DNA from: Diprion similis
Taxonomy: Eukaryota; Arthropoda; Insecta; Hymenoptera; Diprionidae
Direction of reading: 5' to 3'
Assembly (NCBI RefSeq): GCF_021155765.1
Contig: NC_060107.1
Span: 8,046,501 to 8,110,500 of the forward strand
Length of the DNA: 64,000 nucleotides
The translations under genes were made by a program, and so were the position numbers. Under the pieces are notes generated by a model that worked only from the letters and a program-made list of their open reading frames with translations, was not told the origin of the DNA and searched no databases. Shown one piece after another: positions 11,317 through 22,900 of the stretch. Positions within the stretch are counted from its first letter, which is position 1; each line of letters starts with the position of its first letter.

Positions 11317-13671
11317 CTAAGATAGTATCTCACCAAAAGATTTCACGTAAGCCTCATGAAGTTTGTTGACAAAGTCTGGATCGCTTCTCAGAAGGTAATT
11401 AAAAGCCTGCAATAGCTGATTCCTTGTCAGTGGCTCAACCGGTCTTGTCAATGGATCTGGGGGACTAGGGGCAGCAAACATAACAGGTGGCATCAATGCT
11501 GGGCCAGATCCGACTGCTGAACAGGTTGACGATTCCACAGATGCCTGCAACAAATATTATTATTTATGCAATATAATCATTTGATACCTCTGTATCAACA
11601 AAATTCAACAGACAAATATCATCTCCTGTTGCATAAAGCACTGCCAAGTATATCATTTGTCGAGAAGTATTGGAATTTTAAACGATTCAGTTTACCAGTA
11701 ATACCTGATGGCATAAAATTACAAAGTTTTATGTATCTGGATGAATATAACTTTAGTCTTTTCGAATCCCAAAATTTTTGTGTCATGTTAAAAATGAACA
11801 GTCTACCAATATTTTCTGAGAAGCTCCATTTACTAACCGCAGGTCCGGTAGCATGTGCAAATAAAGACGCAAGTGGATTTGCGTTAGGAATGGATGGTTG
11901 TTGATGATTATTTAACGTGGTGCTAGTCGGAGACTGTATCCTGAGAAAGCCTGAAGTACTATTTGTATCAGTTGAATTGGCATTTGTCAACGGTGGCTGT
12001 TCTCGTGGTACAGCTGTTGATACGGTTGTGGCCCCAGATTCGAGATTCGTCGTAGTTATGCGATTTCGCCTTTTAGATCTGTTCACTATATTCCCTGATA
12101 CGTTGTTTGGCTGAATAGTTGACGCTGACTGAGATTGAGAATGAGAATGAGACGGAGGTCCTGGCTGGGGCGTTGTAGATCGTTGTTGTTTTTCGATATG
12201 TTCAAGAGTATGTGCGGCTGGATTTGACATCAGACGCGCCAATAAAGGCTTAGTCTCCGGTGCTACAGGTCCTGTAGGACCAGGGTTGCCTGTTGGAGGT
12301 TGATCACCGGCTTTGAAATGTCCCGGGTTCACCTAATTATTTATAAAAAAGACGTGGTAATGTGATATTTCCTACTTTTTGTCTCGCATGGTAAACTTAG
12401 TCTAAAAAAGTATTGAAATCATTGTTAGTGCCGAAGACTTTAATATGTTCACTAGGACTGTACGAGTTCCTGAAATTTGGTGAAAAAAGTTCCGGTTCAG
12501 AACGGGTTTGTATCGATTCAGGTTTTTCGAAGATCCTGAAATGGTCAGGAACCCAGAAATTTTTGAGAATCTCGAAACTCTAAATATTAATAGTAGATAA
12601 TATACCTAAATAACATCAATACTTTCGGTAAAAAGTATATTGTCTTTTATTGGGAGATCAGGGAATTCCGAAAATTTCGAAAAAACTAATATTTTTGTGA
12701 ATCACGGATTTTTGGGAATCCCGAATATTGTGGGAACCCGACCCAAAACTAATAGATTTTTTCCGACTCGATCCGAAGCATTCCGATACCCGCACAGTCC
12801 TAATGTTTACCTTAGCCTTGGCAAAGAAGTCCATAACGCTTTGTGAAGGAACATCAGGTCCGAGAGGTGCTGATAAAGGACCTGTCATGTTTTCCAACAA
12901 CGAGTTATTCCCTGGAGACTTAGGCCCGCCCCTGTTAGTGTTGAAGTCTTCTTGGGCCTTACTCAACATGCTAAATATATCAACACTGTTCACACTTGGC
13001 CCGGAGTTTTTTTTCGTCTTGATCTTATTAGTAGATTTTCGCGTCTGCTCAGAATCCTTGACAAGTTTATTAAGCATTGCCGCAATGCGGACGCATTCTT
13101 CCTTTTCGTAAAACCAGATTCCAAATATGTTGCAGCTTGAATTTCTGTATAGAAGAAACGGCTCCTGCAGCTGTAAGTCGAGCCCTTGCGTTACAGGTTC
13201 CATCAAATTATTGGTGTTCAGCCTGCGAGAAAGAAAAGTTTTACAGTATGGTGGTAAGTTTTGAACATTGAAGAAAAAAAAAATAAAAATATCATTCGTT
13301 AAAACTAAAAGCATTTTGAAACAATATGTGAGACGGGTCCAATGAACACGTTTTCTTAATATGAAGAAGAAGATATGTGTCTCAATATTTTGCCGCTATT
13401 TTTTTTTTGTCTGTCAGATAGGATTTCTGAATGATTGTGATGGATAATGTTAGCGTTGTTACCGATTCATGATCAACACGCTGTTGTAGGGTTCCCCGTT
13501 TCGTGAATATACGAACAAAGCACCCTCGACGTCGGTTTTTTCCCATTCGTTGTTCTCGGCGTTGAATGTATACAGGGCTACATGGGTCGCCGTCTCGAGA
13601 ATATCCTTAACGTAGGGGTCGACGCGTTTCAATGCAGCAACATTCATTTTCAACTCTGTCAAATCGGCCAT
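11317..13671 (-). CDS. Dcp1: mRNA-decapping enzyme 1 (four coding exons, 447 residues)
   Basis: Dcp1 is the cofactor of the decapping enzyme Dcp2 in cytoplasmic P-bodies and promotes cap removal before 5'-3' mRNA decay. Coding exons on the minus strand are 13671-13463, 13222-12811, 12332-11838 and 11544-11317, all with GT donors and AG acceptors and compatible phases. The chosen start gives MADLTELKMNVAALKRVDPY, the normal N-terminus of the EVH1-type domain. That domain runs through exon 2 (ATHVALYTF, NEWEKTDVEG, FGIWFYEKEEC). A low-complexity Ser/Thr/Pro/Gln-rich linker follows in exon 3, containing the short motif LMSNPAAHTLEHIEKQQ. Exon 4 encodes the C-terminal trimerisation segment (LTRNQLLQAFNYLLRSDPDF, then the stop). 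Length is between the fly and human proteins. Introns are 240, 478 and 293 bp. The 478-bp intron is mostly a hAT-type MITE. No disruptions were found. Confidence 0.94.
12453..12802. mobile_element. hAT-type MITE, 350 bp, inserted at the Dcp1 intron 2 donor
   Basis: The termini are inverted: taggactgtacgagt at the left, and the right end reads taggactgtgcgggt in reverse complement (13 of 15 match). The flanking 8-bp direct repeats are atgttcac (12445-12452) and atgtttac (12803-12810), one mismatch. Eight-base target duplications and TAGGRCTGTGCG-like ends are characteristic of the hAT superfamily. There is no coding capacity, so the element is non-autonomous. The right target copy, read on the minus strand, is gtaaacat and contains the splice donor of Dcp1 exon 2. 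Confidence 0.75.
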
Positions 13672-16600
13672 CGCGCTCGAAGACCGGCTGATCGACCGGC
13701 TAATAAACTCTAATAAAAGACACAACGACGTACTAAAAGCTGAAAGATACGAAGCACGAACTACAGCGTTCCCGCAAACTCGCAATATTTTGAAACGACG
13801 CAAGCAGCTGCTTCTCGGTTGGACGCCATACTGATTATTGGTACCGCGTTCGTAAATCGCACCGATCTCTGAGCATCCGCCGTTTGTTGTTTCGAGAACA
13901 CGCAATGGCATTGGCGGATCAGAATCACAAACGATGATGTATAAAAACGATAAAGACCCACAGCCCTAGGTTATTTTTCGTAACAGTTTGCCGGGTCTGG
14001 GGGTATTAGCAGTTTCACGTATTATCAACCGAGCAAATGACCACGCCGGTAAAAGAAGTTCTTCATAACCAACAACTATCACGTACAAAACGTTGGTAAC
14101 ATACCGACGTCATCGTGAAATTGATAAGTTGAGAAAGTCCCGTACGAGAAATATGTATGACGTACGCCGCAATTATACAACGAAAAAATAAAAGTGAATC
14201 AAACATATGACCGAGTACATTGTATATTTATCAGAATATATTAAATCTTTTACAGGCGACAGTGGCATCTCTAAGACGTGTAATTTACTTTTTCAAAGTT
14301 TTTTTAGCAAGTTAACTTTGAGATGCATATATTTTTGAAAAATTCTATATGTATACTTCATTTTCAGTTCCAATCGTTTCGACAATGTTCCTATGGAGAA
14401 ATTTTTTTTGTTTTATTGTGCACTTTAAAATAATGAATTCAAAAAATTCAATGTCTCAAGTTTTGAAAACTTCCAAAAAATTCTGAAAGACTATTTATAT
14501 GCCAGAAGCACGCTGCATATATCTCGAAGGCTGAACCTATTTTATGAGTTTTGCTCAAAATTTGGAAGCGGTAATTGGGTTTTAATTTCGAAAAATTACG
14601 CAAGTTCTTGAACAAATATGAAAATGAATAATGAAAATGAATCTACTATAAGGCTCGTTGCAAGTTAACTGGGATGCAAAATAAAAGTTAACACTGTCTT
14701 TCAATAATACAAAAGTTTTGGATATGAGACGAAAAGTAGCTAGAAAATATTACTATACCTTTCGCATAATATTGACGTACATACCAAACAATATTTTTTT
14801 CTCAATTATTGAAATGCTAAATATTGATTATTGTCAATTCATAGTTTAGCAAAATGGTAAAAAAAAAAAGGAAAAAATCTCCTCACAGGGCAAATTTTGA
14901 AATGCTCAGAATTACATAAATAACATTATTGAAGTATCAACGGTTGTTTTTCATTAACTGATTTTCAAGGGGAATAATCCGATGGCTTTCAAATCATTAA
15001 ATCCTGTTTCCAACGCAATCCTGTTTCCAACGCAACATTATCCGTAAAGTAAATTTTTATCCTCTCGACGATACGTACTACCGTTACCAAAAGTTACTCA
15101 TAGTTGTAATCTGCTAGATTCCGCATAAAAGAAAATTAACTTTTGCAGCAAGACAGTATTCTATGGTTTTCGGGTCACTGATTACAAATTTGGAATGAAA
15201 TTTCAAAAATTCAACGTGGAAATCAGCAATGTTCTTTTGATTCATTTTCAATCGGTACTATAAAATATGCATTTTTCATATTTTTTGTGGTTTATGGTAA
15301 TGAATCTCTTTTTCTTGTTTGGTTTTGGTATGAAAAAATACGTTGATAAAAATTGATCTCTTTACGTTATTACGTTTACGTTAATTCTTTTCCCCTTTGA
15401 ACAAGTAAATTCACAGGGATCGGTACCCGACTTAGAAGTGAGATGGGACCTTGGGATTTCAGTTTCAATTGGAAAAAAATTATTTCAAAATATTTTAGTC
15501 CGTGGGAGAGACGAAATTCAAAAATGACTACTAAAGTCCGACCTAATGAGAATATATAAGACTACTATTACAATAGTTGGAAAATGATGGTATTTATGAA
15601 ATTGATACATCACCGGATAAAATTTTTGGCGAAATTTTTTTCGTCTGTTATAGACTATTGATATAGATTCTTCCGCTTGAAGTAATCACACCTCAAAAAT
15701 TGTTGGTAGGACGTTGATTAAAAATCGATGTTCGTCGAAATCTAGTATACTTTAAGAAAGTTGGTTTGAAGATTATTTTGTGAATGTCATTGTATGTAAG
15801 ATCTGGAGATATGTCCTGAGAAAATGTTCGTTAAAGAGTGAAAAAAGGACCAGAGATAGAGATTTTCAGAGGAAGTCTGAAAGAAGTACGCGGTAACTCA
15901 TAGTTAAATAGATACTTTTCAGCTACGTGGAAGTCCGAGGAGACGTGAACGATAAAAGAAAAAAACGGGAAGTACAAGGTTAGAATTCGGAGATAAAAAT
16001 GGCAGTCTGAAGTTCTGCCGGACGTAACAGATATTCATTCGAGAAAAATTGAATCATTATTGTACTCGTTTCCACGCCACCGTAAGCGGTAGAGTATTTG
16101 GCGCGTTTTTTTTAACGTGGTATCCCCGGTAGGCCTATTCCACGAATGAGAAAGTGAAATCAACGATACAGTTTTTTCAAATTATTCTGATGATAATATT
16201 TATTTAATGTGACTGTGCCCGACAAATAACCAGTCTCGACTACTTCCGCCCCAACACAGACGCTCCCCAGACGTCCTGTTCCCACGACTAGAACTTACAA
16301 TGAAGTCCAAACGCGCGACCCGCCGCCACCAGGATGTCGAGACACCGCAGTGCACCAGCTTCGTCTCAATTCCATATGCACTACTTAAATCCGGTCCCCT
16401 GGCCGGGGATCGGAGCAGCTACGTATGCAAGAGAGATATAGGCCTGGGATATGCCTACTGGCGTCACTATGCACTAGGACACAGTGAAACTTAGTGGCCG
16501 CCCAGAACGTCGTAACGTCTGGAACGACTCTACGGGTGCGCGGCCTGCTTAGAGACGAAAGCGCGGAACGGACGCAGTCTTCAACTGGAGATTTTTGTTA
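13672..16600. other. Intergenic region upstream of Dcp1
   Basis: Contains the Dcp1 promoter side (no clear core element identified), a dispersed repeat at 13961-14079 and a 17-bp tandem duplication (atcctgtttccaacgca) at 15001-15034. Open frames at 16300-16676 are short, resemble no known protein and run into degenerate satellite sequence. I see no supported gene. Confidence 0.5.
13961..14079 (+). repeat. Dispersed repeat, copy 1 (290 bp upstream of the Dcp1 ATG)
   Basis: Begins cagccctaggttattt and ends cttcataaccaacaactat. It closely matches 56686-56813 in the same orientation; copy 2 has an extra 9-10 bases near ggtctggccgggttg. No other copy was noticed in the window. It could be a short mobile element or a shared promoter-proximal module. 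Confidence 0.75.
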
Positions 16601-16686
16601 CCTACGGAATGTTCGCAATTTGATTTTATGTGAGAGTGAGAATCAGAAATTTTTCTCAGACCTCAGTCAAGGTTAAACCGATCAGA

Positions 16687-19600
16687 GATTTGATGCATTT
16701 TCCGAATAAACCTCAACGTTCGAATGTTCTCCTCAAGTATCGACCACGACCTGTGAGAGGTTAGCAATTTAATTCCGAGGGAAAAACAGCCAGGACGCAT
16801 TCAGACTCCCATTTCGGGGTGTGGTACATGAAGGGTTCAGACTTCGATTTCGAAGTGCGATCTCAAAATGTGAGAGGTATTCTTCGCTTCTCGCACGAAG
16901 TTGAACCAATCAGAGGTTTTCACTCCTCCGTAATGGGTGAACTGACGAGGGGATTTTCGCGTTTTCCGAATAAACCTCAACGTTCGAATGTTCTCCTAGA
17001 GTATCGACCACTACCTGTGAGAGGTTCGCAATTTAATTCCGAGGGGGAAACCGCCACGACGCATTCAGACTCCCATTTCGGGGTGTGGTACATGAAGGGT
17101 TCAGACTCCGATTTCGAAGTGCGATCTCAAAATGTGAGAGGTATTCTTCGCTTCTCGCACGAAGTTGAACCAATCAGAGGTTTTCACTCCTCCGTAATGG
17201 GTGAACTGACGAGGGGATTTTCGCGTTTTCCGAATAAACCTCAACGTTCGAATGTTCTCCTAGAGTATCGACCACTACCTGTGAGAGGTTCGCAATTTAA
17301 TTCCGAGGGGGAAACCGCCACGACGCATTCAGACTCCCATTTCGGGGTGTGGTACGTGAAGGGTTCAGACTCCGATTTCGAAGTGCGATCTCAAAATGTG
17401 AGAGGTATTCTTCGCTTCTCGCACGAAGTTGAACCAATCAGAGGTTTTCACTCCTCCGTAATGGATGAACTGACGAGGGGATTTTCGCGTTTTCCGAATA
17501 AACCTCAACGTTCGAATGTTCTCCTAGAGTATCGACCACTACCTGTGAGAGGTTCGCAATTTAATTCCGAGGGGGAAACCGCCACGACGCATTCAGACTC
17601 CCATTTCGGGGTGTGGTACGTGAAGGGTTCAGACTCCGATTTCGAAGTGCGTTCTCAAAATGTGAGAGGTATTCTTCGCTTCTCGCACGAAGTTGAACCA
17701 ATCAGAGGTTTTCACTCCTCCGTAATGGGTGAACTGAAGAGGGGATTTTCGCGTTTTCCGAATAAACCTCAACGTTCGAATGTTCTCCTAGAGTATCGAC
17801 CACTACCTGTGAGAGGTTCGCAATTTAATTCCGAGGGGGAAACCGCCACGACGCATTCAGACTCCCATTTCGGGGTGTGGTACATGAAGGGTTCAGACTC
17901 CGATTTCGAAGTGCGATCTCAAAATGTGAGAGGTATTCTTCGCTTCTCGCACGAAGTTGAACCAATCAGAGGTTTTCACTCCTCCGTAATGGGTGAACTG
18001 ACGAGGGGATTTTCGCGTTTTCCGAATAAACCTCAACGTTCGAATGTTCTCCTAGAGTATCGACCACTACCTGTGAGAGGTTCGCAATTTAATTCCGAGG
18101 GGGAAACCGCCACGACGCATTCAGACTCCCATTTCGGGGTGTGGTACGTGAAGGGTTCAGACTCCGATTTCGAAGTGCGATCTCAAAATGTGAGAGGTAT
18201 TCTTCGCTTCTCGCACGAAGTTGAACCAATCAGAGGTTTTCACTCCTCCGTAATGGGTGAACTGAAGAGGGGATTTTCGCGTTTTCCGAATAAACCTCAA
18301 CGTTCGAATGTTCTCCTAGAGTATCGACCACTACCTGTGAGAGGTTCGCAATTTAATTCCGAGGGGGAAACCGCCACGACGCATTCAGACTCCCATTTCG
18401 GGGTGTGGTACATGAAGGGTTCAGACTCCGATTTCGAAGTGCGATCTCAAAATGTGAGAGGTATTCTTCGCTTCTCGCACGAAGTTGAACCAATCAGAGG
18501 TTTTCACTCCTCCGTAATGGGTGAACTGACGAGGGGATTTTCGCGTTTTCCGAATAAACCTCAACGTTCGAATGTTCTCCTAGAGTATCGACCACTACCT
18601 GTGAGAGGTTCGCAATTTAATTCCGAGGGGGAAACCGCCACGACGCATTCAGACTCCCATTTCGGGGTGTGGTACGTGAAGGGTTCAGACTCCGATTTCG
18701 AAGTGCGATCTCAAAATGTGAGAGGTATTCTTCGCTTCTCGCACGAAGTTGAACCAATCAGAGGTTTTCACTCCTCCGTAATGGGTGAACTGAAGAGGGG
18801 ATTTTCGCGTTTTCCGAATAAACCTCAACGTTCGAATGTTCTCCTAGAGTATCGACCACTACCTGTGAGAGGTTCGCAATTTAATTCCGAGGGGGAAACC
18901 GCCACGACGCATTCAGACTCCCATTTCGGGGTGTGGTACGTGAAGGGTTCAGACTCCGATTTCGAAGTGCGATCTCAAAATGTGAGAGGTATTCTTCGCT
19001 TCTCGCACGAAGTTGAACCAATCAGAGGTTTTCACTCCTCCGTAATGGGTGAACTGACGAGGGGATTTTCGCGTTTTCCGAATAAACCTCAACGTTCGAA
19101 TGTTCTCCTAGAGTATCGACCACTACCTGTGAGAGGTTCGCAATTTAATTCCGAGGGGGAAACCGCCACGACGCATTCAGACTCCCATTTCGGGGTGTGG
19201 TACGTGAAGGGTTCAGACTCCGATTTCGAAGTGCGATCTCAAAATGTGAGAGGTATTCTTCGCTTCTCGCACGAAGTTGAACCAATCAGAGGTTTTCACT
19301 CCTCCGTAATGGGTGAACTGACGAGGGGATTTTCGCGTTTTCCGAATAAACCTCAACGTTCGAATGTTCTCCTAGAGTATCGACCACTACCTGTGAGAGG
19401 TTCGCAATTTAATTCCGAGGGGGAAACCGCCACGACGCATTCAGACTCCCATTTCGGGGTGTGGTACGTGAAGGGTTCAGACTCCGATTTCGAAGTGCGA
19501 TCTCAAAATGTGAGAGGTATTCTTCGCTTCTCGCACGAAGTTGAACCAATCAGAGGTTTTCACTCCTCCGTAATGGGTGAACTGACGAGGGGATTTTCGC

Positions 19601-19989
19601 GTTTTCCGAATAAACCTCAACGTTCGAATGTTCTCCTAGAGTATCGACCACTACCTGTGAGAGGTTCGCAATTTAATTCCGAGGGGGAAACCGCCACGAC
19701 GCATTCAGACTCCCATTTCGGGGTGTGGTACGTGAAGGGTTCAGACTCCGATTTCGGAGTGCGATCTCAAAATGTGAGAGGTATTCTTCGCTTCTCGCAC
19801 GAAGTTGAACCAATCAGAGGTTTTCACTCCTCCGTAATGGGTGAACTGACGAGGGGATTTTCGCGTTTTCCGAATAAACCTCAACGTTCGAATGTTCTCC
19901 TAGAGTATCGACCACTACCTGTGAGAGGTTCGCAATTTAATTCCGAGGGGTAAACCGCCACGACGCATTCGGACTCCCATTTCGAGGAG
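16687..19989 (+). repeat. Satellite array 1: 264-bp unit, 12 full copies plus a degenerate leading copy
   Basis: Unit starts (gtgtgg) recur at exactly 264-bp spacing: 16819, 17083, 17347, 17611, 17875, 18139, 18403, 18667, 18931, 19195, 19459 and 19723. Part of a diverged copy precedes them. Copies differ at only a few sites. Because 264 is divisible by 3, one frame stays open from 16819 (a GTG) to 19953, 1044 codons of an 88-residue repeat. It begins after a stop in the degenerate first copy and ends at a G-to-T change in the last copy. Substitutions between copies alter amino acids (F/S, M/V, G/D, T/K, E/G), and I found only one silent change (CGA/CGT). That argues against a selected protein. 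Copies 4-8 alternate between a V-K and an M-T type, a 528-bp dimer. Each unit has two related boxes (ttcagactcc) and one CCAAT box. Confidence 0.95.
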
Positions 19990-22900
19990 TAGTTTTAGAA
20001 TCAAGCCCTGAAGCATCATCGGCTTCTGCATCTTGAAATTTGCCATACAGCATCAGCCTCCGCGTTCATGTACTACTACGCTACTCATGCACTTACTTAT
20101 CTATTTAAAAAAAAAACTCTGGAAAATAAAACCTTAATTATAGAATCGAGCCCTAAAGCATCATCGGCTTTTGCTTCTTGAAATTTGCCATACAGCATCA
20201 GCCTCCGCGTTCATGTACTACTACGCTACTCATGCACTTACTTATCTATTTAAAAAAAAAACTCTGAAAAATAAAACCTTAATTTTAGAATCGAGCCCTA
20301 AAGCATCATCGGCTTTTGCTTCTTGAAATTTGCCATACAGCATCAGCCTCCGCGTTGATGTACTACTACGCTACTCATGCACTTACTTATCTATTTAAAA
20401 AAAAAACTCTTAAAATTAAAACCTTAATTTTAGAATCGAGCCCTAAAGCATCATCGGCTTTTGCCTCTTGAAATTTGCCATACAGCATCAGCCTCCGCGT
20501 TCATGTACTACTACGCTACTCATGCACTTACTTATCTATTTAAAAAAAAAACTCTTAAAAATAAAACCTTAATTTTAGAATCGAGCCCTAAAGCATCATC
20601 GGCTTTTGCTTCTTGAAATTTGCCATACAGCATCAGCCTCCGCGTTCATGTACTACTACGCTACTCATGCACTTACTTATCTATTTAAAAAAAAAACTCT
20701 GAAAAATAAAACCTTAATTCTAGAATCGAGCCCTAAAGCATCATCGGCTTTTGCTTCTTGAAATTTGCCATACAGCATCAGCCTCCGCGTTCATGTACTA
20801 CTACGCTACTCATGCACTTACTTATCTATTTAAAAAAAAAACTCTGAAAAATAAAACCTTAATTTTAGAATCGAGCCCTAAAGCATCATCGGCTTTTGCT
20901 TCTTGAAATTTGCCATACAGCATCAGCCTCCGCGTTTATGTACTACTACGCTACTCATGCACTTACTTATCTATTTAAAAAAAAAACTCTTAAAATTAAA
21001 ACCTTAATTTTAGAATCGAGCCCTAAAGCATCATCGGCTTTTGCCTCTTGAAATTTGCCATACAGCATCAGCCTCCGCGTTCATGTACTACTACGCTACT
21101 CATGCACTTACTTATCTATTTAAAAAAAAAACTCTTAAAAATAAAACCTTAATTTTAGAATCGAGCCCTAAAGCATCATCGGCTTTTGCTTCTTGAAATT
21201 TGCCATACAGCATCAGCCTCCGCGTTTATGTACTACTACGCTACTCATGCACTTACTTATCTATTTAAAAAAAAAACTCTTAAAATTAAAACCTTAATTT
21301 TAAAATCGAGCCCTAAAGCATCATCGGCTTTTGCTTCTTGAAATTTGCCATACAGCATCAGCCTCCGCGTTCATGTACTACTACGCTACTCATGCACTTA
21401 CTTATCTATTTAAAAAAAAAACTCTGAAAAATAAAACCTTAATTCTAGAATCGAGCCCTAAAGCATCATCGGCTTTTGCTTCTTGAAATTTGCCATACAG
21501 CATCAGCCTCCGCGTTCATGTACTACTACGCTACTCATGCACTTACTTATCTATTTAAAAAAAAAACTCTTAAAAATTAAACCTTAATTTTAGAATCGAG
21601 CCCTAAAGCATCATCGGCTTTTGCTTCTTGAAATTTGCCATACAGCATCAGCCTCCGCGTTCATGTACTACTACGCTACTCATGCACTTACTTATCTATT
21701 TAAAAAAAAAACTCTTCAAAATAAAACCTTAATTTTAGAATCAAGCCCTAAAGCATCATCGGCTTTTGCTTCTTGAAATTTGCCATACAGCATCAGCCTC
21801 CGCGTTGATGTACTACTACGCTACTCATGCACTTACTTATCTATTTAAAAAAAAAACTCTTAAAATTAAAACCTTAATTTTAGAATCGAGCCCTAAAGCA
21901 TCATCGGCTTTTGCCTCTTGAAATTTGCCATACAGCATCAGCCTCCGCGTTCATGTACTACTACGCTACTCATGCACTTACTTATCTATTTAAAAAAAAA
22001 ACTCTTAAAATTAAAACCTTAATTTTAGAATCGAGCCCTAAAGCATCATCGGCTTTTGCCTCTTGAAATTTGCCATACAGCATCAGCCTCCGCGTTTATG
22101 TACTACTACGCTACTCATGCACTTACTTATCTATTTAAAAAAAAAACTCTGAAAAATAAAACCTTAATTCTAGAATCGAGCCCTAAAGCATCATCGGCTT
22201 TTGCTTCTTGAAATTTGCCATACAGCATCAGCCTCCGCGTTCATGTACTACTACGCTACTCATGCACTTACTTATCTATTTAAAAAAAAAACTCTGAAAA
22301 ATAAAACCTTAATTTTAGAATCGAGCCCTAAAGCATCATCGGCTTTTGCTTCTTGAAATTTGCCATACAGCATCAGCCTCCGCGTTTATGTACTACTACG
22401 CTACTCATGCACTTACTTATCTATTTAAAAAAAAAACTCTTAAAATTAAAACCTTAATTTTAGAATCGAGCCCTAAAGCATCATCGGCTTTTGCCTCTTG
22501 AAATTTGCCATACAGCATCAGCCTCCGCGTTCATGTACTACTACGCTACTCATGCACTTACTTATCTATTTAAAAAAAAAACTCTGAAAAATAAAACCTT
22601 AATTTTAGAATCGAGCCCTAAAGCATCATCGGCTTTTGCCTCTTGAAATTTGCCATACAGCATCAGCCTCCGCGTTCATGTACTACTACGCTACTCATGC
22701 ACTTACTTATCTATTTAAAAAAAAAACTCTTAAAAATAAAACCTTAATTTTAGAATCGAGCCCTAAAGCATCATCGGCTTTTGCTTCTTGAAATTTGCCA
22801 TACAGCATCAGCCTCCGCGTTTATGTACTACTACGCTACTCATGCACTTACTTATCTATTTAAAAAAAAAACTCTTAAAATTAAAACCTTAATTTTAAAA

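Noticed and set aside
16300-16676. Two short open frames before the 264-bp array
   Set aside because: They overlap degenerate satellite sequence, resemble no family I know and lack any gene context.
16819-19953. CENP-B box within the 264-bp unit
   Set aside because: I compared both strands with NTTCGNNNNANNCGGGN. The nearest stretch (tttcgcgttttccgaat) fails at the A and at CGGG.
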